Positions 26,211-36,076 are shown, counted from the stretch's first letter. The stretch is 64,000 nucleotides of DNA from an uncultured Psychrobacter sp. (GCF_947500265.1 NZ_CANMRN010000002.1:124001-188000); one strand, 5' to 3'. A program made the numbers and translations. Notes: generated by a model from the letters alone, not told the origin.

Positions 26211-27341
26211 CTATAAGCTTGCCAATTCTTGCATTAGCTTATCATAGGCAAATTTTTCTTGCACATTTTGTTGCAGTGCGATTTTGGTCTGCTGCACGCT
26301 GTTGGCAAATGCTTCTAACCCGCTATCAGTAGGCTGATAAGTAGCCAATACTGTTGATAGATTGACATCCTTTTGTAGTTCACTCAGGCCTAAACAGACA
26401 CGGCGTATATCAAGGAGCATCAGCTCAGACAGCTGTATAAACTCTTTAATATTGAGCTGACCTTGCCAATAATCACTTGCCGCCACGCCACTGCGTTTAC
26501 CACTACGTAGCGCCTGCCATGTGGTCAACCATAGGCTACGCTTGCTATACCATGGTGCTTGTGCCAAAGCTATAGCAGCTAACGGCGCACCATTGGCTAG
26601 TTGTATCAACTGCTCAATCGCAGCGGTACCCACGGCTTCGCGGTTAATCGTGTGACCTAACGCCTGCGTCACGTAATCGACAGCAACAGTCGACTCAATT
26701 GTCTGTAATGCCAACTGTTGAACACGACTCTTAATCGTTGGCAATAGCTGAGCAGGCGTATCACTAATCAAAAACAGATGCACCTGCGCTTGTGGCTCTT
26801 CCAATGTCTTAAGCAGCGCATTGGCAGCAGCCACCGTCATTTTTTCAGCGTGATCTAATACACAGATACGCATCCCTTGCCCACCCTGATAAATAAAAGG
26901 CTGCAAAGCACGAATATCATCTACTTTGATCTTAAGTGCGCTATTGCTGGTAGCTTTAGCGCCTTTTTTATCTTTTGTGCTACTTGATTTTTCTTGAAGC
27001 GCATCGCTCTCGGCACTGATAGGCATACTAACGAGTGGTAATACTTGTAGGCTCGGATGAGTTCCCGACTTGAGCCACTGACAACTCTCACATACTTCGC
27101 AAGCACCTAATGGGTGTGCGCCACGCTCACGGCATAATAGCCAAGCGACCAATCGCCATACAAAGGCGCGTTTACCCATACCTTGCATACCAGCAGCGAG
27201 CAATGCATGCGGCAAAGACTGCTGCTTAAGTACGCGCTCGGTCAACTGTAACCACAGTACTTTTTGCCATGGCAGTAGTGGCGCAAAATACATACGGTCT
27301 GTGTTATCTAGTGCGTCCATATTTCCTGTCAAATTATTCAT
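26211..27341 (-). CDS. holB: DNA polymerase III subunit delta' (HolB)
   Basis: Clamp-loader subunit of the replicative polymerase. The AAA+ fold shows a P-loop-like GMQGMGKRAF and a zinc module (CRERGAHPLGACEVCESC), then DHAEKMTVAAANALLKTLEEP and SRVQQLAL. A Ser/Lys-rich insertion (about 20 residues, SSSTKDKKGAK) interrupts the region after the zinc module. The start is uncertain: GTG 27386, ATG 27341 or an ATG further in are all possible without a clear Shine-Dalgarno; the conserved core begins at MYFAPLLPWQ. It follows kdsB and precedes pilZ. Confidence 0.92.
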   Translation of the reverse strand: MNNLTGNMDALDNTDRMYFAPLLPWQKVLWLQLTERVLKQQSLPHALLAAGMQGMGKRAFVWRLVAWLLCRERGAHPLGACEVCESCQWLKSGTHPSLQVLPLVSMPISAESDALQEKSSSTKDKKGAKATSNSALKIKVDDIRALQPFIYQGGQGMRICVLDHAEKMTVAAANALLKTLEEPQAQVHLFLISDTPAQLLPTIKSRVQQLALQTIESTVAVDYVTQALGHTINREAVGTAAIEQLIQLANGAPLAAIALAQAPWYSKRSLWLTTWQALRSGKRSGVAASDYWQGQLNIKEFIQLSELMLLDIRRVCLGLSELQKDVNLSTVLATYQPTDSGLEAFANSVQQTKIALQQNVQEKFAYDKLMQELASL

Positions 27342-27445
27342 GGTTATGGCTCTATCACATTGATTAGGTACTTTAGGTATAGCCACGACAACGATACTTT
27401 AGCGTTGTATAAAACTTAGAATCGCACGCAACTTTGCTCAGACTA

Positions 27446-28258
27446 TTACTTATTAGGGTTGTGAAAGTTATCTAAGCTCATCACGTTTAGACGGTCTAAA
27501 TCTTCTTGTGTATCCACACCAGCTGGTAACTGACAGGCAGCTTCTGCGATAGCGATATGCTGTCCATTTTCTAAAACACGTAATTGCTCTAAGCTTTCGA
27601 GTATCTCAAGTGGCGTTTGTGGCCAGTTTACGAACTGCTGTAATAGACTGACACGATAAGCGTATAAACCCAAATGGCGATAGGCGTTCTTTGGTGGCTG
27701 CATCTGATTATTATCAGCTAATACAACGTCACGATCACAAGGAATTGGTGCGCGGCTAAAATAGAGCGCACGCTGTAAGTTATTAGCAAATTGACTGACC
27801 ACTTTTACTACCGATGGTCGCTGGAACGTATCATAGTCATCGATAGGCTCACAGAGTGTGGCCATCACGCTATCCTCATCCGCTACCAAAAGCGCCTGTA
27901 CTTGCTCCAAAAGCAATGGCGGTACAAGGGGTTCATCGCCTTGCATGTTCACCACAATATCATGCTCAGCCCAACCTTTGATAGCTGCTACCTCTGCCAA
28001 GCGATCCGTCCCTGAAGCATGCTCACTACTGGTCATAACCACATCAAAACCTGCATCGGTGCAAACTTTTGCAATTTGCTCATCATCAGTCGCTATACAC
28101 ATGTCATCAGCAAAACTTGCTGTCTGCGCTTTTTCTGCTACCCAAAGTATCATCGGCTTACCATGAATAGTTAGCAATGGCTTACCAGGTAGCCGTGTAC
28201 TTTTAAAACGTGCAGGAATCACGATATGGGTTTTAGCGGGCGTGGTGGCGAACGACAT
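27446..28258 (-). CDS. kdsB: 3-deoxy-manno-octulosonate cytidylyltransferase
   Basis: Activates Kdo as CMP-Kdo for the LPS inner core, in the cytosol. The 270-residue protein has the nucleotide-binding [14 protein letters not shown] motif near the N-terminus and the [10 protein letters not shown] block typical of the family. It lies downstream of lpxK in the LPS block and ends about 60 bases before the holB frame. Confidence 0.95.
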   Translation of the reverse strand: MSFATTPAKTHIVIPARFKSTRLPGKPLLTIHGKPMILWVAEKAQTASFADDMCIATDDEQIAKVCTDAGFDVVMTSSEHASGTDRLAEVAAIKGWAEHDIVVNMQGDEPLVPPLLLEQVQALLVADEDSVMATLCEPIDDYDTFQRPSVVKVVSQFANNLQRALYFSRAPIPCDRDVVLADNNQMQPPKNAYRHLGLYAYRVSLLQQFVNWPQTPLEILESLEQLRVLENGQHIAIAEAACQLPAGVDTQEDLDRLNVMSLDNFHNPNK

Positions 28259-28307
28259 GGCGTATTCCTATAAAAGTGGTACGGAGATTTAAAATATTAG
28301 CTGATAT

Positions 28308-29438
28308 TTACAATGAGGCTGACGTGTTCATATCATGGTCGATACGAACCCCTAGCGCCTTTAGTTGCTCATCTAGATTATGATAACTATTCTCTGATAA
28401 TACAGCCGTCACTGGTAACACCCATAGTCTACTGACAAGATTTGTATACTCATCATTGAGTGCTTGTGTCGCTGTATAGTCTGCCAATAATGCGCTGATT
28501 TTTACCGCATCTTTACTGGTTACGATGATAGGATAATCACCATATTGTAAAAGCTCAGCCAAACTAAAATCATAGTGATCAGGGTAAGGATGCCCCATGA
28601 CCTCAAAGCCAATAGATTCTAAGGTATCAAAAAACCGCTGTGGATAGCCGATACCACTAACAGCATGAACACGACTATTCTTAGTAGATTTAATACTATT
28701 TAGTTGTGCTGCGCTCGATGTAGGATTCCATAAGTGTTGCAACTCATCAGCTTGCAGATGCATGGTCAAACGGTCAGTAGGCTGTATCTTATTACCACTT
28801 CTAGAAGTCCGAGTTAAATCTGTACTTGGTTTTTCATGATAGATAACATTTGCACCCTCTAATCGTGACATCGGCTCACGCAAAAAACCCGTTGGTAATA
28901 GCTGCTTGTTGCCAAACCCACGGGCGGCATCTACCACAATCCATTCGATATCACGCTGTAGTGCATAATGCTGCAAACCATCATCTGCAATAATCAATTG
29001 TAAATTAGGCTCTGCCTTTAACAGAGTAGCAATCGCTTGCTGACGATTGGGGCACACTGCCATAGCAGCGCCTGTCATATGAGCAATCAAGCACGGCTCA
29101 TCCCCGACTACATGGGGTAAACTGGTAGCACTAACCAATGCAGGCATTTGACTCGTATCACCGCCATACCCGCGACTGATTACCCCTACTTTTACGCCTT
29201 TTTTTTGTAAGTAGCTGACCAGAGCAATAATTAGCGGCGTCTTACCACTACCGCCCACACTGATATTACCAATGACCATCACGGGAATAGGTGCTCGATA
29301 GCTTGATAATAGGCCGGCCTTATAAGCTTGACGACGCAATAAGGTGATGAAACCGTACAACCAGCTGATAGGCAGCAACAACCACAACCAAACAGCTTGA
29401 CGTTGCCATGCGCGGGTGACTGTCGTCTCAATACTCAT
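28308..29438 (-). CDS. lpxK: Tetraacyldisaccharide 4'-kinase
   Basis: Inner-membrane-associated kinase that adds the 4' phosphate to the lipid A precursor. The P-loop VGGSGKTPL is at about residue 60, after an N-terminal hydrophobic anchor (residues about 16-33), and the DDGLQH catalytic motif is present. The protein has 376 residues, slightly longer than usual, with a polar insertion of about 15 residues before the HAVSGIGYPQRFF motif. It follows msbA after about 66 bases, the usual pairing. Confidence 0.95.
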   Translation of the reverse strand: MSIETTVTRAWQRQAVWLWLLLPISWLYGFITLLRRQAYKAGLLSSYRAPIPVMVIGNISVGGSGKTPLIIALVSYLQKKGVKVGVISRGYGGDTSQMPALVSATSLPHVVGDEPCLIAHMTGAAMAVCPNRQQAIATLLKAEPNLQLIIADDGLQHYALQRDIEWIVVDAARGFGNKQLLPTGFLREPMSRLEGANVIYHEKPSTDLTRTSRSGNKIQPTDRLTMHLQADELQHLWNPTSSAAQLNSIKSTKNSRVHAVSGIGYPQRFFDTLESIGFEVMGHPYPDHYDFSLAELLQYGDYPIIVTSKDAVKISALLADYTATQALNDEYTNLVSRLWVLPVTAVLSENSYHNLDEQLKALGVRIDHDMNTSASL

Positions 29439-29504
29439 TAATCAATATCGCTTATCTTATTGGTTCATGGCTGCGTGAAAATTGGCTAAAAGCTTTTAAA
29501 CTGA

Positions 29505-31292
29505 CTACTTGAAATCTCGAGCATACATTTGCGCATAGTGGCCTTGCAGTTGCATTAGCTCATTATGCGTTCCTAACTCAACAATCTGGCCGCCATCCAT
29601 CACAGCAATACGATCCGCTGATTCGATAGTCGTCAGTCGATGGGCAATGACCAATGTAGTACGGTCTTTCATCACATTATCTAGCGCTTGCTGGATATAA
29701 TACTCAGACTCATTATCAAGCGCGCTAGTAGCTTCATCTAAAATTAGAATCGGTGCATCTTTTAGTAGTGCGCGAGCAATAGATAATCGCTGACGCTGAC
29801 CACCAGATAATTGCAACCCTTCAGCACCAATTTCGCTTTGATAGCCGTTTGGCATTTTCATAATAAAGTCATGAGCGAACGCATCTTTTGCGGCTTGTTC
29901 AACCTCAGCTTGAGTCTTATCAGCTAGGCCGCCATAAGCAATATTATTAAATACGGTGGTATTAAACAATACTACCTGCTGGTTCACCATTGCAATCTGG
30001 GCACGCAAACTCTCTAACTTAATGTCTTCAATAGGCATACCGTCTAATGTGATTTGCCCTGAAGACGTCTCTAGAGTACGTGTTAATAAATTGACTAGTG
30101 AGGACTTGCCCGCACCACTTCGCCCTACTAATGCAACTGTCTCGCCTGCTTTAATATTCAAGGTAAAGTCACGTAGAGCCACCGTCGAATCTGGATATAC
30201 CAAGCTGATATTGTCTAACGACATTTGCCCTGATAGCGCTTTACTGATTGTGCCTGTGTCTTCTTCTTCTGGCTCATCAAGTAGTGCAAAAATCGACTCA
30301 CCAGCAGCCAGACCTTTTTGCAGCTTCTGATTAATATCAGTCAGCGAACGTACAGGCTTACTTAATAACCCTGCTGCTGCAATGTAAGAGATGAACTCAC
30401 CTGCTGAAATATCATCTATTACTACAGGTCGCAGCGCAAGCCAGACGACAACGGCCATCGCAACTGCCATCAACAGCTGTACGGCTGGCGTATTAATACT
30501 ATTTGTAACAACTACCTTCATACCTTGGCGTAGATTTTTCTTCGATGTCTTATCAAAACGTGCTGACTCGTATGATTGACCGCCGTAATTTTTGACCACT
30601 TGATAGCCGCCGATAACTTCATTGGTAATGTGACTGACATTACCCATCGTCTCTTGGATACCTTTGGAGAGTCGTAGATAGCGCTTTGATGCAATGCGTA
30701 CCAGCCATAGTATTGGTGGCAAGACCACAAATAGAATAAGCGTTAGACGCCAATTGCTATAAAACAAAAAGCCGATCAATGCAACAACGGTCAAACCATC
30801 ACGCAGCAAAGTCTTCATTGAGTCTGTACTGGCGGCCGTGACCTGTTCAACATCAAATATCAATTTCGATGAAATCGTACCGGCTGGATTGGCCAAATAA
30901 AACGAACTAGGCAAGCGCAGTAATTTATTGAAAACTTCTACACGTAGCTCATAGACTAAGTTGCGTGAGACCAATGCAGAGTAGTAGTTACCCAAAAAAC
31001 TACCCACCCCGCGCACAAAGAATAGCAATATAATCAATAGCGGAAATAAGGCTTGTTTGCTTCGATCATTCTGATTGATAGCATCAGTAATATATTGCAG
31101 AAGCTTGGCAGTCCAAATCTCTGTCCCTGCATTAATCGCAAAACCTAACGCCGTCAATAGCAATGCCCACCAGTAAGGCTTCAAATACCTTAATAAGCGT
31201 AATAACGTCTTACTTTTAGGGGTAACGGGCGATACTGCCGATGCATTTTTAGCAGAAGATTTTTTAGAGTCAGGTAAATAAGCTTGGCTCAT
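29505..31292 (-). CDS. msbA: Lipid A export ABC transporter MsbA
   Basis: Half-transporter that flips lipid A-core across the inner membrane. It has 595 residues. Residues about 35-325 form the six-helix ABC membrane domain. The ATPase domain shows Walker A GRSGAGKSSL, the signature LSGGQRQRLS, Walker B ILILDEATSALD and the H-loop VIAHRL. A Ser/Lys/Ala-rich cytosolic N-terminus of about 25 residues precedes the first helix. It is part of the exbB-exbD-msbA-lpxK-kdsB run. Confidence 0.94.
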   Translation of the reverse strand: MSQAYLPDSKKSSAKNASAVSPVTPKSKTLLRLLRYLKPYWWALLLTALGFAINAGTEIWTAKLLQYITDAINQNDRSKQALFPLLIILLFFVRGVGSFLGNYYSALVSRNLVYELRVEVFNKLLRLPSSFYLANPAGTISSKLIFDVEQVTAASTDSMKTLLRDGLTVVALIGFLFYSNWRLTLILFVVLPPILWLVRIASKRYLRLSKGIQETMGNVSHITNEVIGGYQVVKNYGGQSYESARFDKTSKKNLRQGMKVVVTNSINTPAVQLLMAVAMAVVVWLALRPVVIDDISAGEFISYIAAAGLLSKPVRSLTDINQKLQKGLAAGESIFALLDEPEEEDTGTISKALSGQMSLDNISLVYPDSTVALRDFTLNIKAGETVALVGRSGAGKSSLVNLLTRTLETSSGQITLDGMPIEDIKLESLRAQIAMVNQQVVLFNTTVFNNIAYGGLADKTQAEVEQAAKDAFAHDFIMKMPNGYQSEIGAEGLQLSGGQRQRLSIARALLKDAPILILDEATSALDNESEYYIQQALDNVMKDRTTLVIAHRLTTIESADRIAVMDGGQIVELGTHNELMQLQGHYAQMYARDFK

Positions 31293-31367
31293 AAAAGCCT
31301 CAATTTGGGTATCGTGGTATGAATGGGCTGTGTGTCACACAGTTTTATGATGATAAGACTATATATG

Positions 31368-31799
31368 TTATTGCGGCAGCGTTTGGCCAAGTGGTACCAC
31401 TGTACTAATGTTTAAATTCAAAAATCCGAGCTTTCCAGCGATATCCATCACTCGTACCACAGACTGATGAGTCGCATTGGCATCCGCTGCAATAACAAAT
31501 AGCATATCGCGATTACTGCCCGCCTCTTGCTGCAACATACTGGTCAGTTCAGCCTCATTGCTACTAGCAAGTGTAATACCGTTGACCAAATAGCTACCAT
31601 CTTCTTGCACAGCTACTTCGATACTGTTGTTTTGTTCTATCAGTGCGACACCTTCCGCTTCAGGAAGGATAATATTTAAACGACTAAAGTGATTAAATGA
31701 GGTAGCAAGTAATAAAAACACAATCAAAAACAGTAAACAATCAATCATCGGTGTTAGATTAATTTCAAGCGGTTCAACCGTTGGTTTTCTAAAACGCAT
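31368..31799 (-). CDS. exbD: ExbD/TolR-type biopolymer transport protein
   Basis: A 143-residue inner-membrane protein with one N-terminal span (about residues 18-38) carrying the proton-path Asp in LTPMIDCLLFLIVF. A periplasmic domain of about 100 residues follows. With ExbB it forms a proton-driven motor. Its position in front of msbA-lpxK is common in gammaproteobacteria; the coupled partner (TonB or another) is not in the window. Confidence 0.9.
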   Translation of the reverse strand: MRFRKPTVEPLEINLTPMIDCLLFLIVFLLLATSFNHFSRLNIILPEAEGVALIEQNNSIEVAVQEDGSYLVNGITLASSNEAELTSMLQQEAGSNRDMLFVIAADANATHQSVVRVMDIAGKLGFLNLNISTVVPLGQTLPQ

Positions 31800-31864
31800 A
31801 TCAATCTCTTTAATTCAGCTACCATTTATAGGCTCAAGACTTCTATTCTCTAAAACCGCATTGA

Positions 31865-32590
31865 CTACACTGCCGCTATGCTAGCCTTATCCGAATCCAA
31901 CCCACCGAATGAACGTTCTTGCACAACACTATCTTCTATCGACTTATGGCTAGAAGATGTAGATAGCTGCGTACTAGCAAGCAAGTGATAATCATACAGC
32001 TCTTGAATCATAAGCCCTGCTTGAGTCTCAAACTGAGCATTAATATCAATGATACGGCGCTGAAAATAACGATAAGCAACCAACGCAGGGATAGCAACAA
32101 CCATACCAGCAGCGGTAGTGATTAGTGCCTGTGATACGCCAGCGGCTAGCATCGTCGGATCTTGCATGGCACCATCAGTAATCGCCAAAAATGACGAGAT
32201 GATTCCTAATACCGTACCCAATAGGCCAAGTAACGGCGCTATCGCACCGATAGTCCCTAACATATTGATGTTTTTTTCTAACTGATGAACTTGGACGCTG
32301 GCACGATTTTGCATGTGCATTGTCATCGACTCTAACCCATACTGACGATATAGCAAACCCGTTGCTAAGATATCGCCAAGCGCCGTCTTTTCTTTCACAT
32401 TCATTAACTGCGTGCGGCCAATATCGCCATTTTCACGTAAACGAGTTATTAGTTGTTCGCGCAACCTACTAGGAGCAACTTTGTTAAACTGTAGCGTATG
32501 ACTACGCTCAATAATGATGACTAATGCCAATATAGAACAGACAACGATAGGTGTCATTAGCCAGCCACCTGCTTTTACCAACTCCCACAT
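31865..32590 (-). CDS. exbB: ExbB/TolQ (MotA family) proton channel protein
   Basis: A 241-residue inner-membrane protein with three spans: residues about 12-30, a pair near 110-135 (TIGAIAPLLGLLGTVLGII), and 155-175 (ALITTAAGMVVAIPALVAYR). These are the conserved family segments. It is the first gene of the LPS/motor unit and the partner of exbD, which starts 65 bases later. A C-terminal polar tail of about 35 residues (Ser/Asp-rich) is extra. Confidence 0.92.
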   Translation of the reverse strand: MWELVKAGGWLMTPIVVCSILALVIIIERSHTLQFNKVAPSRLREQLITRLRENGDIGRTQLMNVKEKTALGDILATGLLYRQYGLESMTMHMQNRASVQVHQLEKNINMLGTIGAIAPLLGLLGTVLGIISSFLAITDGAMQDPTMLAAGVSQALITTAAGMVVAIPALVAYRYFQRRIIDINAQFETQAGLMIQELYDYHLLASTQLSTSSSHKSIEDSVVQERSFGGLDSDKASIAAV

Positions 32591-32675
32591 ATCTACTCTC
32601 TTCCATATTTTTGCAAAAATAAATATTCAGAGGCGACTTAGCATTTGGATAGATACAGCTAATTCGCAAACGTTA

Positions 32676-33845
32676 TTAAGCTTGAGCTTCTATATGTTTA
32701 ATCAACGCAGCTAATTGGTCTTGATTGTGGAAAAATATCTCAACACTACCTTGACCATCTTTTTTATGTTTTAGTTTGACTTCAGCACCAAGCATGTCTG
32801 TCAATCTTTGGGTCAAACGCTCTACATCACGAGATTGTGCTTGTTCAGCACGATTGATCTTGGGCGCTGGCTGCAAGATTGACTTGACCAATTTTTCTGC
32901 TTCTCGCACGGTCATACCGCCATCGATAATCTTTTGCGCGATGATAGGTTGTTGTTCAGAGGACAACGCCAAAAGTGTGCGAGCATGACCCATATCTAGC
33001 GCACTGTTGGCCAAATGGTCTTTTACTGTATCATGGAGCTGATTTAAACGAAGTAAATTCGATACTGTCGTACGCGCCTTACCAACGACTTCAGCGATCA
33101 TGGCATGACTCATACCAAACTCTGTATGAAAGCGCTGCAACGCCGCTGCCTGCTCAATCACTGACAAGTCTTCGCGCTGGATGTTTTCAATCAATGCTAG
33201 GGCAATCGCCAACTCGTCAGATAAAGCACGCTCAATCGCAGGGATAACCGCTTTTCCTGCCATTTTTGCAGCGCGCCAGCGGCGTTCACCAGCGATAATT
33301 TCGTGAGTGACAAATGCTTCACTTTTATCTTCATTTGCCAATAGCGGGCGGATAACGATAGGCTGCATCACGCCATGCTGCTCGATAGAAGACGCCAACT
33401 CTGCAAGTGCTGTCTCACTCATATCACGACGAGGCTGATACTTACCTGCTTGCAAGCGTGTGACATCGATCTGCACAAGGCTAATCTGATCTTCGGTTGC
33501 GCTCGTATCTGCACTATTGCCACGCGATTTGTTGAGCGACGCCTTGCTAGCAGCACGAGGTGAACGTGGCGCGCGAGTGCTATTCTCACTAGCAGCATCG
33601 TTATCAGTAGTCTTCGCAGATGATTTTTTACTAGCTTTTGTCGGAGTGATATCAGGCGCTATATCCGTAGACACAGTATTTACAGGCGCATTAGTATCTA
33701 CAGGAACATTAGCATCTGGCGCAGCATTTTCACGCGCCACCATGTCGTCTTGCAAGGCAGAGGCGGTAATTTGCTTTTCTTTTTTGATTGACCCTAATAA
33801 GGCATCTAAGCCCCGATTAGCAGCCAACCCTCTTTTCTTCGCCAT
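32676..33845 (-). CDS. parB: Chromosome partitioning protein ParB
   Basis: Binds parS and spreads or clamps on DNA for origin segregation. The N-terminal signature MAKKRGLAANRGLDALLG is intact. An unusually long Ala/Ser/Thr/Asp-rich linker (residues about 25-115) precedes the CTPase/ParB core: QAGKYQPRRDM, then GERRWRAAKMAG, then IENIQREDLS. The HTH and C-terminal dimer domain follow. The protein has 389 residues; typical lengths are about 280-300. It follows parA after a 157-base gap containing a strong inverted repeat. Confidence 0.94.
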   Translation of the reverse strand: MAKKRGLAANRGLDALLGSIKKEKQITASALQDDMVARENAAPDANVPVDTNAPVNTVSTDIAPDITPTKASKKSSAKTTDNDAASENSTRAPRSPRAASKASLNKSRGNSADTSATEDQISLVQIDVTRLQAGKYQPRRDMSETALAELASSIEQHGVMQPIVIRPLLANEDKSEAFVTHEIIAGERRWRAAKMAGKAVIPAIERALSDELAIALALIENIQREDLSVIEQAAALQRFHTEFGMSHAMIAEVVGKARTTVSNLLRLNQLHDTVKDHLANSALDMGHARTLLALSSEQQPIIAQKIIDGGMTVREAEKLVKSILQPAPKINRAEQAQSRDVERLTQRLTDMLGAEVKLKHKKDGQGSVEIFFHNQDQLAALIKHIEAQA

Positions 33846-33963
33846 GATTACCTATCCTCTAACGCTAAAATAAAAGCCAATTGATTACTGATGCGGCTTA
33901 CTAAATACAATGTTAAGTGTTCTATACTTATGCTATTCATTTACTGTCTTGATCAGTGACGCT

Positions 33964-34001
33964 TTTTATCTAAAAATCCTTTGTAAGAATTTTAGATAAA
34001 A
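33964..34001 (-). repeat. 12-base inverted repeat right after parA
   Basis: TTTTATCTAAAA (33964-33975) and TTTTAGATAAAA (33990-34001) form a perfect AT-only stem with a 14-base loop, starting two bases after the parA stop codon. It may act as a weak terminator, attenuator or mRNA-stabilising 3' structure between parA and parB. Confidence 0.6.
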
Positions 34002-34002
34002 A

Positions 34003-34782
34003 CTAGCTGCTTTGCTTCATCACTTCAGCGGCCAGCTTTTGATACGCGCGCGCGCCTTTTGACCATCTCTCATACGCAATAACTGGTAAGCCGTGCGCAG
34101 GGGCTTCTGCCAAGCGAATATTCCTTGGAATATGGGTTTTGTACATGATATCGCCAAAATGCGCTTCTAGCTCAGTAGAGACATCACGGGCAAGCGTATT
34201 ACGCGCATCAAATAGCGTTCTGACCACACCGCGAATATATAGCTTAGGGTTCAACTCTGTAAGGCGCTCAATGGTTTGTGATAAGTCAGCCAACCCTTCT
34301 AGTGCATAGTACTCACACTGCATAGGGATAATCACACTATCTGTAGCAACCAACGCATTAATCGTCAGTAGATTCAAACTAGGCGCACAATCGATAATCA
34401 CATAATCGTATGGCTGCTTTTGCGTAGATACCTGATCGTTAACCAATTCGGCCATCGCAGTTTTGAACAGCTCATGACTATCGGTCTTGCTCATTAAGGT
34501 AATGTCCATGCCAGCCAAATCTCGATTGGCACCGATGACATCGAACCCTGCAGGACTGGTAACAATTGCTTCAGACAACGCGACACCATCTAGCAAAACG
34601 TCCGCTATGGTAAGATCCAACTCGTTTTTGTCAACACCTGTGCCACTGGTCGCATTACCTTGTGGGTCTAAGTCAATCAGCAGTACATGCTTGCGTTTAG
34701 CAGCCAAGCTGGCGGTCAAATTTACTGCCGTTGTGGTTTTACCCACACCGCCTTTTTGATTCGCAATTGCTATGATTTCCAT
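34003..34782 (-). CDS. parA: Chromosome partitioning ATPase ParA (Soj)
   Basis: A 259-residue deviant Walker A ATPase that moves ParB-parS complexes. KGGVGKTTTAVNL is near the N-terminus, the LLIDLDPQGNATSG block follows, and YVIIDCAPSLNLLT is the Walker B region. ATG 34782 is chosen over a TTG four codons upstream because GAGTGAG precedes it. Gene order rsmG-parA-parB is the common chromosomal arrangement, although mnmG is not visible here. Confidence 0.95.
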   Translation of the reverse strand: MEIIAIANQKGGVGKTTTAVNLTASLAAKRKHVLLIDLDPQGNATSGTGVDKNELDLTIADVLLDGVALSEAIVTSPAGFDVIGANRDLAGMDITLMSKTDSHELFKTAMAELVNDQVSTQKQPYDYVIIDCAPSLNLLTINALVATDSVIIPMQCEYYALEGLADLSQTIERLTELNPKLYIRGVVRTLFDARNTLARDVSTELEAHFGDIMYKTHIPRNIRLAEAPAHGLPVIAYERWSKGARAYQKLAAEVMKQSS

Positions 34783-34898
34783 ACACTCACTCAATTTTAT
34801 TAGGGTCTATTACTTTTGACTCGGTTGGTACGATTATTTTTGTTCAATCTTGTACAGCGACACTCGCTCAGCATTTAAAAATAAGCAATTTATGGTCT

Positions 34899-34927
34899 AA
34901 AATGCTCCGATTGCGGTCGAGCATTTT
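34899..34927. repeat. Inverted repeat between rsmG and parA
   Basis: AAAATGCTC (34899-34907) / GAGCATTTT (34919-34927), nine pairs and an 11-base loop. It has no T-run on the minus strand. It could be a 3' structure of rsmG or an operator for parA. Confidence 0.5.
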
Positions 34928-34971
34928 AAATGCTTTTAAATACTATGTCATTTAGATACAGACGTAAACTG

Positions 34972-34987
34972 TGTTTCACAAAAAACA
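34972..34987. promoter_or_regulatory. Degenerate parS-like site next to parA
   Basis: Sixteen bases starting TGTTTCAC and ending AAAACA match the parS consensus at 13 of 16 positions; the left half is perfect. The three differences are in the right half. The site lies between rsmG and parA, where parS sites often are, but no perfect parS is in the window. Confidence 0.35.
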
Positions 34988-35020
34988 GTGCCTGTTTCAT
35001 GACTGCGAAGTGTTTATGCC

Positions 35021-35737
35021 TTAGCTATTTTTGGCAGACATTTCAATTAAATGACGACTGTCGTGCAAACGTGGTACCGTCAGCTTGATGGTCTTGATAT
35101 GCCAATCACTATCTAATGCCTGCAGCTCTTCCTCACTCGGGACTTTGCCTTTCATAGCACATAAAAAGCCGCCATCTGCTAATCTTGGCTGCGCTACTTC
35201 TACAAAATCTATCAAACTGGCGAACGCTCGTGATGTCACCACCGCATAACTTGCTTCATGCGCTTCAATACGCGATGCGATCGGCTGCATATTACTCAAA
35301 CCGAGCTCGCTGCTGATTTGCTTAATAAAGCGAATTTTCTTCTGATTGCTATCAAGCGCAGTACACTGGCGCTCAGGCTGACAAATGGCAATAATAACTG
35401 CCGGCAACCCTGCTCCCGTGCCGATATCTAGCAACGATCCGGCGGGTAAATGCGTTATAATAGACAGACAATCTATCACATGCTTAATCAGTGCTTCTTC
35501 TGGATCAGTGATCGCGGTCAGATTATACGCTTTATTCCATAGTAAAAGCTGGTCTAAGTACAATAATAACGTGCGCTGCTGCGTTTCACTTAACGGCAGA
35601 CCCAGCTCATTTATCGCTTGCGCCAAGATATTAGCCAGCTTTGGCAATTGCGAACCAAGCTTTACGAAACCAGCCGGATCAATATTGATATTACCCATAC
35701 TAGCAGACGATGAAGAGTTTTTAGCGGAAGCTGACAT
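35021..35737 (-). CDS. rsmG: 16S rRNA (guanine527-N7)-methyltransferase RsmG
   Basis: SAM-dependent methyltransferase that modifies G527 of 16S rRNA. The SAM-binding LLDIGTGAGLPAVIIA motif and the following LDSNQKKIRF and VVTSRAFASL blocks are typical. The 238-residue protein has a Ser/Asn-rich N-terminus of about 20 extra residues. It is the first gene of the rsmG-parA-parB run. Confidence 0.94.
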   Translation of the reverse strand: MSASAKNSSSSASMGNINIDPAGFVKLGSQLPKLANILAQAINELGLPLSETQQRTLLLYLDQLLLWNKAYNLTAITDPEEALIKHVIDCLSIITHLPAGSLLDIGTGAGLPAVIIAICQPERQCTALDSNQKKIRFIKQISSELGLSNMQPIASRIEAHEASYAVVTSRAFASLIDFVEVAQPRLADGGFLCAMKGKVPSEEELQALDSDWHIKTIKLTVPRLHDSRHLIEMSAKNS

Positions 35738-36076
35738 ACAACGAGTTATCCAGTTTTGACTTGTGAACCGTTTATTTTATCATGCAGTCTGCCCATTGAA
35801 TAGTTGCAGATTGCGCCAATGTGGGACATCTTATACTATCTACGCTTATAATGAGGCGTTATTCTGCTTTGATTGCCTCCAATTCGCTGATTAAGTCATT
35901 TGTTTTTTACCAGTTTTACTCAGGCATTTGTCTAAATATGATACAAAACTGCGCTTAATGACTTCGCTAATAGGTGACTATATCTTGTAAGATGTCATGA
36001 TTAATTATAAAAAACTCAGAATACGCATGACTAGATAAAACCAATCACTTCTCATATTCCTTTAATACTTTTTAAG
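35738..36076. other. 339-base divergent region between rsmG and the Lon-like gene
   Basis: No gene is visible. A TATAAT (35847-35852) and a TTGCGC...TATACT pair (about 35810-35837) could serve the plus-strand protease gene, but neither is strong. TTATCCAG near 35744 resembles part of a DnaA box but is not one. No repeats of note. Confidence 0.3.

Noticed and set aside
35743..35751. DnaA-box-like TTATCCAG before rsmG, suggesting oriC
   Set aside because: It does not match TTATCCACA, stands alone, and dnaA and mnmG are not here.
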